A stretch of DNA of 64,000 nucleotides from Falsiroseomonas sp051433165 (GTDB lineage Bacteria; Pseudomonadota; Alphaproteobacteria; Acetobacterales; Acetobacteraceae), in assembly GCF_051433165.1 (NCBI RefSeq), contig NZ_JBHMFS010000002.1:1-64000 (forward strand), given 5' to 3'. Each line of letters opens with the position of its first letter. Positions within the stretch are counted from its first letter, which is position 1. Below the pieces are notes generated by a model. That model searched no databases. It worked only from the letters and a program-made list of their open reading frames with translations, and had not been told where the DNA came from. The position numbers and the translations under genes are program-made. Shown one piece after another: positions 16,758 through 24,830 of the stretch.

Positions 16758-17629
16758 CCGCCGCGCCGCAACCGCTCGGGCTGATCGCGGGCGGCGGCGT
16801 CATGCCGCTGCGGGTGGCGGATGCGGCCCGCCGCGCCGGCCGTCCGGTCTTCGCCGTACTGGTTGAGGGTTTTGCCGATCCGCGCGAATGGACGGCCTGG
16901 CCGCATGAGGTGGCGCGGCTTGGCGCCGTCGGCCGCATGCTCGGCCTGCTGCGGCGGCAGGGCGTGCGGCAGCTGGTGCTGGCGGGGCGTGTCACCCGGC
17001 CCTCCATCCTGTCGCTGCGCCTGGATGGCGAGGGTTTGCGTCTGGCCGCCAAGGTCGGGCGCCGGGCGCTGTTTGGCGGCGATGACGCGCTGCTGACCGC
17101 CGTAATCACCGTGCTGCGCGATGAGGGGTTCGAGCCGCTCGGCGCCCAGCAGGTCTTTGCCGACCTTCTCATCGAGGCTGGCTGTCCCACGCGAGCCCAG
17201 CCGGATGCGGAGGCGCTGGAGGATATCCGCCGCGGCATCACCATCGCCCGCCAGCTCGGCGCCGCCGATGCCGGGCAGGGTTGCGTGGTGCAGCAGGGGC
17301 TGGTGCTGGCGCTGGAGGCGATCGAGGGCACCGACGCGATGCTCGCTCGCGCCGGCGAACTGCGCCGCGACGGCCCGGGCGGCGTATTGATAAAACTGGT
17401 GAAGCCGGCGCAGAGCAAGCTGGTGGACCTGCCCGCCATCGGCCCGGACACCATCCGCGCCGCCGCCGCCGCGGGTCTTCGCGGCATCGCCGTAGAGGCG
17501 CGGTGGAACGGCCATGTGGGCACCATCGTTCTCGACCGCGACACCACCATATCGGAGGCCAACGCGGCGGGGCTGTTCCTGCTGGCGATGGACGCCGAGA
17601 CCATCCTCAAGGAAGGGACTACGCCATGA
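16754..17629 (+). CDS. lpxI: UDP-2,3-diacylglucosamine pyrophosphatase LpxI
   Basis: Hydrolyses UDP-2,3-diacylglucosamine to lipid X and UMP, replacing the unrelated LpxH of E. coli. It has 291 residues from GTG 16754, with a GTGA overlap with lpxA. The family N-terminal domain begins LGLIAGGGVMPLRVADAARR. The C-terminal domain carries the GCVVQQGLVLALEAIEGTDAM signature region and the KLVKPAQSKLVDLPAIGPDT motif. It ends by ATGA overlap with gloA. LpxB, the next enzyme and often the next gene, is absent here. Confidence 0.93.
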   Translation: MTAAPQPLGLIAGGGVMPLRVADAARRAGRPVFAVLVEGFADPREWTAWPHEVARLGAVGRMLGLLRRQGVRQLVLAGRVTRPSILSLRLDGEGLRLAAKVGRRALFGGDDALLTAVITVLRDEGFEPLGAQQVFADLLIEAGCPTRAQPDAEALEDIRRGITIARQLGAADAGQGCVVQQGLVLALEAIEGTDAMLARAGELRRDGPGGVLIKLVKPAQSKLVDLPAIGPDTIRAAAAAGLRGIAVEARWNGHVGTIVLDRDTTISEANAAGLFLLAMDAETILKEGTTP

Positions 17630-18021
17630 GCCAGGGCTCGCTGCTGCACACCATGATCCGCGTCGGCAACCTCGATCGCAGCGTGGATTTCTACACCAGG
17701 CTGCTCGGCATGAAGGAACTGCGCCGCAACGACGTGCCGGATGGCAAGTACACGCTGGTCTTCGTCGGCTATGCCGCGGAAGCGACCGGCGCCGCCGTGA
17801 TCGAGCTGACCTACAACTACGGCACCGAGAGCTATGAGATGGGCACTGCCTTCGGCCACCTCGCGGTCGGTGTGCCGGACATCTATGCGGCCTGCGACAG
17901 GCTGCGCGCCGGAGGCGCCAAGATCACGCGTGAGCCCGGCCCGGTGAAGTTCGGCACCACGGTCATCGCCTTCGTCGAGGATCCGGACGGCTACAAGATC
18001 GAGCTGATCGAGCGGAAGTAG
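17626..18021 (+). CDS. gloA: Lactoylglutathione lyase (glyoxalase I)
   Basis: Isomerises the methylglyoxal-glutathione hemithioacetal to S-lactoylglutathione in detoxification. It has 131 residues from ATG 17626, overlapping lpxI by four bases. It is a single VOC-fold protein with paired beta-alpha-beta-beta-beta units. The expected four metal ligands can be placed: His8 (LLHTMIRV), a Glu in the VIELTYN strand, a His in the FGHLAVGV strand and a Glu in the YKIELIE strand. The LDRSVDFYTRLLGMK motif is characteristic. Its coupling to lipid A genes looks positional rather than functional. Confidence 0.92.
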   Translation: MSQGSLLHTMIRVGNLDRSVDFYTRLLGMKELRRNDVPDGKYTLVFVGYAAEATGAAVIELTYNYGTESYEMGTAFGHLAVGVPDIYAACDRLRAGGAKITREPGPVKFGTTVIAFVEDPDGYKIELIERK

Positions 18022-18031
18022 CCCCACAGGC

Positions 18032-19429
18032 ATGGCGATCCTGACTCCGCTCGAGGATGCCCTCGCCGGCATGACCGATGCGGCGCGGGCGCTGGCTGGG
18101 CGGGAGAGGGTGCGGCTGGCCGTCACCGGCCTGTCGCGGGCCGGCAAGACCGTGTTCCTGACCTCTCTGGTGGCGAATCTGCTGGCGGCGGGCCAGGGGG
18201 TGAACACGCTGCCCGCCCTGGCGGCGGCCTCCGGCAACCGGTTGAAGGGCGCGCGGCTGGTGCCGCCGGGCATCGAATCGACACCGCGTTTCGACGCCGC
18301 CGCGCATCTGGAGGCGCTGGCCGCGGACCCGCCGCGCTGGCCGGAACGCACCGAGGACCTCTCCACCCTGGAAATCGCGCTGGACCTCGCGCCCGCCTCC
18401 TGGCTCGGCCAGGCGCGCGGCTGGGTGGGGGTGGAGCGGCGCGTTACACTGGAATTGCTGGACTATCCGGGCGAATGGCTGCTCGACTTGCCGATGCTGG
18501 ACCAGTCCTATGATGACTGGTCGCGGGAGACGCTGGCCCGGCTGCGCCAGGGCCGGCGCGCCGCGGCGGCCGCCGACTTCCTCGATTTCGTCGATGCCCT
18601 GCCGCCCGGCGCGCGGGCTGACGAGGCGCTGGCCCGCCAAGGTTTTCGCCTGTATCGCGCGGCGCTGCTGCGTTGCCGGGATGACCTCGGCTTCCGCTTC
18701 CTGCAACCCGGCCGCGCGCTGAACCCCGGGCCGCGCGGGGAGGCGCCGCTGCTGTGGTTCTTCCCGCTGCCCGGCGGCAGCCAGGGCGATCTCGGCCGCC
18801 TGCTGGCACGCCGCCACGCCGCCTATCTGGCTGACCAGCGCAGCGCCTTCTTCGAGCCCTTCTTCCGCCGCTTCCGCCGCCAGGCGGTGCTGGTGGATGC
18901 GCTGGGCTCGCTCCATGCCGGCGAGGAAGCCTTCGATGACACCGCCGCCGCGCTATCGGCCATCGCGACCGCGCTGCGGCGCGGCGGCGGCTGGCTGAAC
19001 CTGCTGACCGGGCAGGGCGTGCAGCATGTGGGCTTCGCCGCCACCAAGGCGGATCACGTGCCGGAGGCGCAACGCAAGGCGCTGGTTGGCCTGCTGGGCG
19101 ATCTGGTGGGGCGGGACACGGCCGGGGCAGGGGGCGCCACCACCTCCGTCCACGCCATCGCCGCGCTGCGCTGCACGCAGGATGACACGGCCCGCGTTGA
19201 TGGGCGTAACGTGCAGGCGGTGCGCGGCGTGCTGCTCGATGGTGGTCGCAGCGCGCGGATCTATCCGGGGGAGGTGCCGGACCGCCGCCCGGATCACGCC
19301 TTCTGGCGCAGCGGCGAATTCCGCATGCCGGTGTTCCGCCCGCCGCGCCTGACCGGTGACGGGCTGGCCGGCATGCCCCATCTGGGGCTGGACCGGATGC
19401 TGGCATCCCTGATCGGAGACCTGCTGTGA
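18032..19429 (+). CDS. ycjX: YcjX family P-loop NTPase (DUF463)
   Basis: The product has 465 residues from ATG 18032. A nucleotide-binding loop, GLSRAGKTVF, lies at about residues 33-42, followed by the RVTLELLDYPGEWLLDLPML segment typical of the YcjX/DUF463 family; LLDYPGEW is its probable Walker B-like element. Members resemble stress-linked GTPases and are usually paired with YcjF, but their cellular role is not well defined. No membrane segment is evident. The next gene overlaps by GTGA and encodes the YcjF partner, supporting a two-protein unit. Confidence 0.87.
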   Translation: MAILTPLEDALAGMTDAARALAGRERVRLAVTGLSRAGKTVFLTSLVANLLAAGQGVNTLPALAAASGNRLKGARLVPPGIESTPRFDAAAHLEALAADPPRWPERTEDLSTLEIALDLAPASWLGQARGWVGVERRVTLELLDYPGEWLLDLPMLDQSYDDWSRETLARLRQGRRAAAAADFLDFVDALPPGARADEALARQGFRLYRAALLRCRDDLGFRFLQPGRALNPGPRGEAPLLWFFPLPGGSQGDLGRLLARRHAAYLADQRSAFFEPFFRRFRRQAVLVDALGSLHAGEEAFDDTAAALSAIATALRRGGGWLNLLTGQGVQHVGFAATKADHVPEAQRKALVGLLGDLVGRDTAGAGGATTSVHAIAALRCTQDDTARVDGRNVQAVRGVLLDGGRSARIYPGEVPDRRPDHAFWRSGEFRMPVFRPPRLTGDGLAGMPHLGLDRMLASLIGDLL

Positions 19430-20304
19430 GCGACGCCCCGCGCGGCCCCCGCATCCTCACCGAGGACTCCGCCGCCCCGGCGCAGCCTCTCGATTTCGGC
19501 TGGGATCTGTCGGTGGCGCCGGTGGCAATGCCGCCACCACGGCGTGGGCGCTGGTCCGCGGTGGGGCTGGCGGCCGCCGGCATCGGCGTGCTGCTGCTGG
19601 GCCTGTCGGCGATCGATGTCGGAGGCTATGTCGCGGACCAGTTCACCCGTGCATCCTGGCTCGGCTGGCTCACGCTCGGCGTTGCGGTGGCGGGCTACGG
19701 GTTGATCGCCGCCGCGTTCCTCCGCGAATTGCGTGGCCTGGCCGGGCTTGGCACGGTGGAACGCGGTCGGGCGGCCGTGGCACGCGGGGATTTCGTCGCC
19801 AGCCGGGCGGCCCTGCTGGATTGGGCGGCGCGGGTGCCGCAGGCGCAGGCGATGCTGCCCGCACTCCGCAAGGCACCGGATCTGCCAACCCTGCTGGCGT
19901 TGCTGGAGGCCGGGCCGCTGGCGGCGCTGGACCGCGCTGCCGTCTCCGCCGGCCGCGCTGCCGCGCTGCAATCCCTCGCGGCCACCGCCATCGTGCCATC
20001 CCCCGCGCTGGACGGGCTGTTCATCGCCTGGCGCGGCCTGCGCCTGGTGCGGGAAGTCGCGGTGATCCACGGCCTGCGCCCCGGCCTGCTCGGCACCATG
20101 AAGCTGCTGCGACGAACGCTGTTCGAGGCGGGCGCGGTGGCGGCGGCCGATGTCGCGATCAATGCGGCGGTAACGGCGGTGACCACCAACCCGCTGGTCG
20201 CCTCCGTGGTCGGGGACGCGGCGACGGGGGCGGTGGCCGCGCGGCGCATTCTGCTGCTGTCCCGCGCCACGGCACGCGCCTGCCGCATCGTCACGCCGCG
20301 CTGA
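19426..20304 (+). CDS. ycjF: YcjF/TIGR01620-type membrane protein (DUF697)
   Basis: The product has 292 residues from GTG 19426, overlapping ycjX by four bases. Residues 1-40 are polar. Two transmembrane helices follow (VGLAAAGIGVLLLGLSAI and LGWLTLGVAVAGYGLIAAAF), then a cytoplasmic helical domain. The C-terminal DUF697-like part contains RRTLFEAGAVAAADVAINAA and the DAATGAVAARRILLLSRATA helix. The pairing with ycjX is conserved in proteobacteria. Function is not established; a membrane anchor or regulator for YcjX is inference. Confidence 0.82.
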   Translation: MSDAPRGPRILTEDSAAPAQPLDFGWDLSVAPVAMPPPRRGRWSAVGLAAAGIGVLLLGLSAIDVGGYVADQFTRASWLGWLTLGVAVAGYGLIAAAFLRELRGLAGLGTVERGRAAVARGDFVASRAALLDWAARVPQAQAMLPALRKAPDLPTLLALLEAGPLAALDRAAVSAGRAAALQSLAATAIVPSPALDGLFIAWRGLRLVREVAVIHGLRPGLLGTMKLLRRTLFEAGAVAAADVAINAAVTAVTTNPLVASVVGDAATGAVAARRILLLSRATARACRIVTPR

Positions 20305-20342
20305 GCATGCAGTAATACCCAGACCAGACGGAGAGCCTCGCC

Positions 20343-21260
20343 ATGCCCTATGTGATCGCCGACGACCTGCCCGACGCCCCGGCGGGCCAGCGCTTCCGCG
20401 CGCTGCTCGACCGTCCGCAGATTCTGCAGATGCCGGGCGCGCATCTCGGCATCGCGGCGCTGCTGGCGAAGCAGGCGGGGTTCGAATCGCTCTACATGTC
20501 CGGCGCCGCCATGTCCGCCACCATGGGCCTGCCCGATCTCGGCATGATCACGGTGGATGACGTGGCCTTCCACATCCGCCAGGTCTCCCGCGCCTCCGGC
20601 CTGCCGATCCTGGTGGATGGCGATACCGGCTATGGCGAGGCGCTGAACGTCATGCACATGGTCCGCAGCTTCGAGGAAGCGGGCGCGGCCGCGGTGCATC
20701 TGGAAGACCAGTTGCTGCCGAAGAAATGCGGCCATCTGAACGACAAGAAGCTGGCCGATGCGCGGGACATGGCGGCCAAGGTCGCCGCCGCCCGCAAGGC
20801 GCGGAAGCACCTGTACATCATCGCCCGCACCGATGCCGTGGCGAGCGAGGGCATGGATGCCGCCGTGGCGCGGGCGCAGATGTATCTGGACGCAGGCGCC
20901 GATGCGATCTTCCCGGAAGCCCTGGTCACGCACGACATGTTCGCCGAGTTCGCCCGCCGGATGCCGGGCGTGAAGCTGCTGGCGAACATGACGGAGTTCG
21001 GCCGCACGCCCTTCTTCACGGCGCAGGAGTTCCAGGACCTGGGCTACGCCATGGTGATCTGGCCGGTCAGCCATCTGCGTGTCGCCGCCAAGGCGATGGA
21101 GGAGCTCTACGCCGCGATCAACCGCGATGGCGGCACGATGAAGATGCTGGACCGCATGCAGACCCGCGCGCAGCTCTACGCCACCATCGGCTACCACGAA
21201 TATGAGGCGCTGGATTCCAGCCTGGTGGCGACGGTGATCCCGGAGGGGATGCCGCAATAG
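20343..21260 (+). CDS. prpB: Isocitrate lyase/PEP mutase family, methylisocitrate lyase-like
   Basis: The protein has 305 residues from ATG 20343. It is a TIM-barrel C-C lyase related to 2-methylisocitrate lyase, which splits methylisocitrate to pyruvate and succinate in propionate breakdown. Seen directly: the catalytic-loop motif KKCGH at about residue 129, substrate and Mg-binding segments SGAAMSATMGLPDLGM and DGDTGYGEA, and LEDQ upstream of the catalytic Cys. No prpC, prpD or regulator is adjacent, so carboxyvinyl-phosphonate mutase or oxaloacetate decarboxylase-type activity cannot be excluded. The gene stands alone, preceded by a 38-base gap after ycjF and followed by a terminator-like hairpin. 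Confidence 0.8.
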   Translation: MPYVIADDLPDAPAGQRFRALLDRPQILQMPGAHLGIAALLAKQAGFESLYMSGAAMSATMGLPDLGMITVDDVAFHIRQVSRASGLPILVDGDTGYGEALNVMHMVRSFEEAGAAAVHLEDQLLPKKCGHLNDKKLADARDMAAKVAAARKARKHLYIIARTDAVASEGMDAAVARAQMYLDAGADAIFPEALVTHDMFAEFARRMPGVKLLANMTEFGRTPFFTAQEFQDLGYAMVIWPVSHLRVAAKAMEELYAAINRDGGTMKMLDRMQTRAQLYATIGYHEYEALDSSLVATVIPEGMPQ

Positions 21261-21276
21261 GGTTGCAACCACATCG

Positions 21277-21298
21277 CTTGGATCGTGACCGATCCAAG
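21277..21298. terminator. Bidirectional hairpin between convergent genes
   Basis: CTTGGATCG (21277-21285) pairs perfectly with CGATCCAAG (21290-21298) around loop TGAC. It lies between the prpB-like gene (plus) and the HAD gene (minus), which converge. No long T run occurs on either side. A separate perfect ten-base palindrome, GGTTGCAACC, lies at 21261-21270 directly after the lyase stop codon. Confidence 0.65.
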
Positions 21299-21300
21299 TC

Positions 21301-21981
21301 TCAGGCGCCGAAGAAGGCCTGGATCTCCGCCATGCTGGCGAACAGGATATCCGGCTCCGCCGCAGCCAGCGCGGAGGGCAGGGCATAGCCCCAGGCCACC
21401 GCGCCGGCGACCAGGCCGGCGCTGCGGGCCGCGGCGATGTCGCGCAGCTCGTCGCCGATGGCGATCGCCTCGCCCGGCAACCGCCCGGTGCGCCGCAGCA
21501 CCTGGCGGAAGCGGGAGGCCTTGCCGAACAGCGTGGCATCGCAGGCCCAATGCCCGATCTGCGCCGCGGCCTCCGCGCCCAGGGCGCGGCGCGCATTCAC
21601 TTCGGAGTTGGAGGAGACCAGCGCCAGCGTCACCCCGGCCTCCCGCAGCCGTGCCAGCATGGCGGCGGCGCCGGGAAACAGTGGCGGTGGCGGGGCGGCG
21701 GCGGCCAGGCCCTTGATATGGGAGGCGATGCGCGGAAGCTTCCACAGTGGGACACCGAGCGCGCGCATGATGCTGCGCGCATCCCGGTCGCGCAGCGATT
21801 CCGCCTCCGTCGTGTCGATCCGGCGGAAGCCAAAATGCCGCGCCGCCTGATCCAACGCTTCGAACATCACGTCGCGGCTATCAGCCAGCGTGCCGTCGAG
21901 GTCGAAAAGGGCAAGGCGCGGCACACTGTGCCGACGGACCGGCGCGGGGCGGATGGTGTGGGAATCGATCGCGCTGTCCAC
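21301..21981 (-). CDS. HAD family phosphatase (phosphoglycolate phosphatase-like)
   Basis: The product has 226 residues from GTG 21981, which has GGAG five bases upstream; GTG 21924 (just before the first motif) and TTG 22014 are alternatives, so the start is uncertain. Haloacid dehalogenase motifs are complete: FDLDGTLADS with the nucleophile and acid Asp, ALVSSNSE for motif II, a Lys in the LFGKASRF segment, and AIGDELRDIAAAR for motif IV. A helical cap domain lies between motifs I and II, as in Gph-type phosphatases. Substrate cannot be assigned; phosphoglycolate or another small phosphoester is likely. It is downstream of two tRNA genes on the same strand. Confidence 0.85.
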   Translation of the reverse strand: MDSAIDSHTIRPAPVRRHSVPRLALFDLDGTLADSRDVMFEALDQAARHFGFRRIDTTEAESLRDRDARSIMRALGVPLWKLPRIASHIKGLAAAAPPPPLFPGAAAMLARLREAGVTLALVSSNSEVNARRALGAEAAAQIGHWACDATLFGKASRFRQVLRRTGRLPGEAIAIGDELRDIAAARSAGLVAGAVAWGYALPSALAAAEPDILFASMAEIQAFFGA

Positions 21982-22106
21982 CCGCTCCGTCTGTCCTGTC
22001 CGAAATGTAATCAAGGACTAATGGCCTGCCACACCGCCTACGGCAAGCGAATTTGGCAGAGCCGGTAGAACATGTAGAGCGACCACGTCGCGCGACGATT
22101 GGAAGT

Positions 22107-22181
22107 TGGCTCCGGCGGTAGGATTCGAACCTACGACCAACGGATTAACAGTCCGCTGCGCTACCGCTGCGCCACGCCGGA
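22107..22181 (-). tRNA. tRNA-Asn (GTT)
   Basis: On the minus strand this reads as a complete cloverleaf: acceptor TCCGGCG pairing with CGCCGGA, a D arm, anticodon loop CTGTTAA giving GTT, and T arm GTAGG-TTCGAAT-CCTAC. The 3' CCA is encoded at 22107-22109 after discriminator G. The total is 75 bases including CCA. Confidence 0.97.
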
Positions 22182-22263
22182 TCAGCCAATGCGGGGCCTA
22201 TAGCAAGCACCCGATCCCCGGTAAACCCGCCCTTTGCCGATTGGCGACGGGAGGGGGTAGGAA

Positions 22264-22334
22264 AGGCCGCGGCCGGAATCGAACCGGCATATACGGATTT
22301 GCAGTCCGCTGCATCACCACTCTGCCACGCGGCC
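22264..22334 (-). tRNA. tRNA-Cys (GCA)
   Basis: A minus-strand cloverleaf with acceptor GGCCGCG/CGCGGCC, anticodon loop CTGCAAA giving GCA, T arm GCCGG-TTCGATT-CCGGC and discriminator U, as expected for tRNA-Cys. The 71 bases end without an encoded CCA, which must be added by the CCA-adding enzyme, unlike the neighbouring tRNA-Asn. It lies 82 bases upstream of tRNA-Asn in the direction of transcription. Confidence 0.97.
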
Positions 22335-22510
22335 CCATGCGTGGCGAGCCACACAGGAAGCGGCGCCTCTATCCGGCAGGGCGGCCCGGCGGTCAAGAGT
22401 CTCGGGTGTCTGCGGTGCATGTGAAGACTTCGGCAATCCGTTGCGCGGATGCTGCGCCGCGGAAGTGCTGCTTGGCCGCGGGGCGACCCGGACGTATAAG
22501 CGGCGCGTTA

Positions 22511-22594
22511 GACAGGGCGCCGCTTCGGGCGGCCACAGACAGTGCGCCGCTTCAAAGCGGCCATAGACAATTGCGCCGCTTCAAAGCGGCGACG
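22511..22594 (+). repeat. Three tandem 27-29-base hairpin units upstream of the pcm-like gene
   Basis: Units are 22511-22537, 22538-22565 and 22566-22594. Each begins GACA and contains a GC stem: GCCGCTTCGGGCGGC in unit 1 and GCCGCTTCAAAGCGGC in units 2 and 3. A partial fourth unit (GACAAGGCGGCGACG) runs into the ATG at 22610. The remainder of the 22335-22609 gap shows no credible gene. The array lies in the 5' leader of the next gene and may be structured RNA or expanded repeat DNA. Confidence 0.7.
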
Positions 22595-22609
22595 GACAAG
22601 GCGGCGACG

Positions 22610-23341
22610 ATGGACCTGGATCACGCGGAAACGCGCGCCATGGCAGATGCCGGGCACCGCATGGGGGCAGATGCCGGGCACGGCATGGCAGCGGCGCGCC
22701 GCTTCATGGTGGACGGCCAGTTGCGGCCGAACAAGGTGACGGACCCGCGGCTGCTGGCCGCGATGGGCGACCTGCCGCGCGAACGCTTCCTGCCGCCCGG
22801 CCTTTCCGCCCGCGCCTATGCGGATGAGGATGTGTGTCTGCCGGGCGCCCGCGCCTTGATGCAGCCGATGGTGATCGCCCGGCTGCTGCAATTACTGCGG
22901 ATTCGCGATGGCGACCGGATGCTGCTGCTCGGCGCCGGCACCGGCTACGCGGCCGCCGTGGCGGCATCCTGTGGCGCGCGGGTGGTTGCGGTCGAATCGG
23001 ATGCGGCGCTGTTTGCCATCGCCCGCCAGGCGCTGGACGGGCTGCTGCCGGCCGGGGCGGTGACGCTGCTGCCGACGGACCCAGCCGCGGGCCATGCCGC
23101 CGGGGCGCCCTATGACGTTATTCTGATCGAGGGCGAAGTGCCCGCGGTGCCGGATGCCATCGCCGCCCAGCTTGCCGAAGGTGGCCGCCTGGCCACGGTT
23201 CTGGCGGCGCCGGATCGCGGCGCATCCTCTCGCGCCGTATGGGGCGTGCGCCATGCCGGCAGCTTCAGCGTGACGGATGCCTTCGATTGCGCCACGCTAC
23301 CCTTGCCCGCCTTCCAGCCCGCCCCGGCTTTCGTCTTCTGA
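22610..23341 (+). CDS. Protein-L-isoaspartate O-methyltransferase family protein
   Basis: The product has 243 residues with ATG 22610 chosen after the hairpin array; longer readings pass through the tRNA region and are spurious. SAM-binding motif I is LLLGAGTGYAAAVAA and the acidic end of the next strand is VVAVESD. The Pcm-like pre-motif QPMVIARLLQLLRI is present, and DVILIEGEV lies near the post-motif strand. The SGSGxQT-type motif of classic Pcm is modified, so substrate specificity is uncertain. Residues 10-27 contain a duplicated eight-residue unit (MADAGHRM, GADAGHGM) from a 24-bp repeat. A gene of this family upstream of tolC is common in alphaproteobacteria. Confidence 0.8.
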   Translation: MDLDHAETRAMADAGHRMGADAGHGMAAARRFMVDGQLRPNKVTDPRLLAAMGDLPRERFLPPGLSARAYADEDVCLPGARALMQPMVIARLLQLLRIRDGDRMLLLGAGTGYAAAVAASCGARVVAVESDAALFAIARQALDGLLPAGAVTLLPTDPAAGHAAGAPYDVILIEGEVPAVPDAIAAQLAEGGRLATVLAAPDRGASSRAVWGVRHAGSFSVTDAFDCATLPLPAFQPAPAFVF

Positions 23342-23441
23342 TGCGCGGCCCCCGTCGCGGCGGGGGCGAATGGTGCGGAAGATCTGGCCGCAGGTGAATT
23401 GAAGACCCGCCCCACTTGCGGGCCGTAGGAGCCGCAGTCCG

Positions 23442-24827
23442 ATGATGTTCTCCCGTCCCACCCTCGCGCTCGCGGCGCTACTGGCCGCCCCGCCGGCGCT
23501 GATCGCGCCCGCCGCGGCACAGTCGCTGCAGGATGCACTGGCGCTTACCTATGCCAACAACCCCACCCTGCAGGCCGCCCGCGCCCAGCTTCGCGCGGTG
23601 GATGAAAACGTGCCGCAGGCGCTGTCCGGCTGGCGCCCCACCGTGCAGGTGGGCGGCAGCCTCGGCACGGCGACGGGCCGCAGCACCAACACCGCGACCG
23701 GCAGCCGCGCCAATCTGGACCGCAACCCGGCCACGCTCCAGGCCACCGTCACCCAGCCCCTGTATCGCGGCGGCCGCACCATCGCCTCCACCCGCCGCGC
23801 GGAAAACCAGGTTCTGGCGCAGCGCGCCAGGCTGCTGGCCACCGAGCAGCAGGTCCTGTCGGATACGGTGAACGCCTATGTCGCCGTGATCCGGGACCAG
23901 GAGGAAGTGCGCCTCAACATCAACAATGAGCAGGTGCTGACCCGCCAGCTCCAGGCCACCAACGAACGCTTCCGGGTGGGGGAGATCACCCGCACGGACG
24001 TGGCGCAGGCGGAAAGCCGGCTGGCCGGCACCCGCGCCGCCCGCGCCGATTCGGAGGGGCGCCTGCAGCAATCTCGCGCCAGCTTCACCCGACTGGTCGG
24101 CCAGCCGCCGCAGCGCCTGGTGGCGCCGCAGCCGCTGCGCGTGCCGCTGGCCACGGCGGCGGAGGCCGGGACGCTGGCCGGGCTGAACAACCCCAATGTG
24201 GTCGCCGCCCTGTTCGATGAGGCGGCGGCGCGGGATCTGGTGGATGTGAACTTCTCCGCCCTGCTGCCGCAGGTCAGCCTGAATGGCAGCACCTTCCGCA
24301 ACGACAACAACACGGCCGCCGACAGCCGCATCACCGGCAGCCAGGTGACCGCGAACCTGACCGTGCCGCTGTACCAGGGCGGCGCGGAATATGCGCAGGT
24401 CCGCCAGGCGCGGCAGACGGCGCAGCAGGCGCGCCAGTTGGTCGATGACCAGCGCCGGCAGGCCACGCAGCAGGCCACCTCGGCATGGGAGACGCTGACC
24501 GCCGCCCGCGCGCAGGTGGACAGTGTGCGGGCGCAGATCCGTGCAGCCGAGATCGCGCTCGATGGCGTGCAGCGCGAGGCCGTCGTCGGCAGCCGCACCA
24601 CGCTCGACGTGCTGAACGCGGAGCAGGAATTGCTCAACGCCCGAGTGAGCCTGGTGCGCGCGCTGGCCAATGTCATCACCGCCTCGCACAGCCTGGCGGC
24701 CTCGGTCGGGCGGCTGACGGCGCGGGACCTCAGCCTGCCGGTGCAGATCTATGACATGGAGGCCTATTACAACGCGGTGCGGACCCGCTGGGCCGGCTTC
24801 GGCGATTACGCCGCGCAGGGGCGCTGA
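23442..24827 (+). CDS. tolC: TolC family outer membrane channel protein
   Basis: Outer-membrane exit duct for type I secretion and tripartite efflux. It has 461 residues from ATG 23442, with a signal peptide cleaved after AAAQ. The duplicated TolC repeat is visible: each half has a long helical hairpin rich in Ala, Gln and Arg, and each has a barrel element (TVTQPLYRGGRTIASTRRAE and NLTVPLYQGGAEYAQVRQAR). The VGSRTTLDVLNAEQELLNAR motif near residue 385 is characteristic. No ABC transporter or membrane-fusion partner is adjacent. It is the obvious candidate exit route for the RTX protein at 43648-47637, although that pairing is inference. Confidence 0.93.
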   Translation: MMFSRPTLALAALLAAPPALIAPAAAQSLQDALALTYANNPTLQAARAQLRAVDENVPQALSGWRPTVQVGGSLGTATGRSTNTATGSRANLDRNPATLQATVTQPLYRGGRTIASTRRAENQVLAQRARLLATEQQVLSDTVNAYVAVIRDQEEVRLNINNEQVLTRQLQATNERFRVGEITRTDVAQAESRLAGTRAARADSEGRLQQSRASFTRLVGQPPQRLVAPQPLRVPLATAAEAGTLAGLNNPNVVAALFDEAAARDLVDVNFSALLPQVSLNGSTFRNDNNTAADSRITGSQVTANLTVPLYQGGAEYAQVRQARQTAQQARQLVDDQRRQATQQATSAWETLTAARAQVDSVRAQIRAAEIALDGVQREAVVGSRTTLDVLNAEQELLNARVSLVRALANVITASHSLAASVGRLTARDLSLPVQIYDMEAYYNAVRTRWAGFGDYAAQGR

Positions 24828-24830
24828 GGG

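Noticed and set aside
21261..21270. GGTTGCAACC palindrome after the lyase gene as a regulator site
   Set aside because: Ten-base palindromes are frequent by chance and this one sits between converging genes, where an operator is unlikely.
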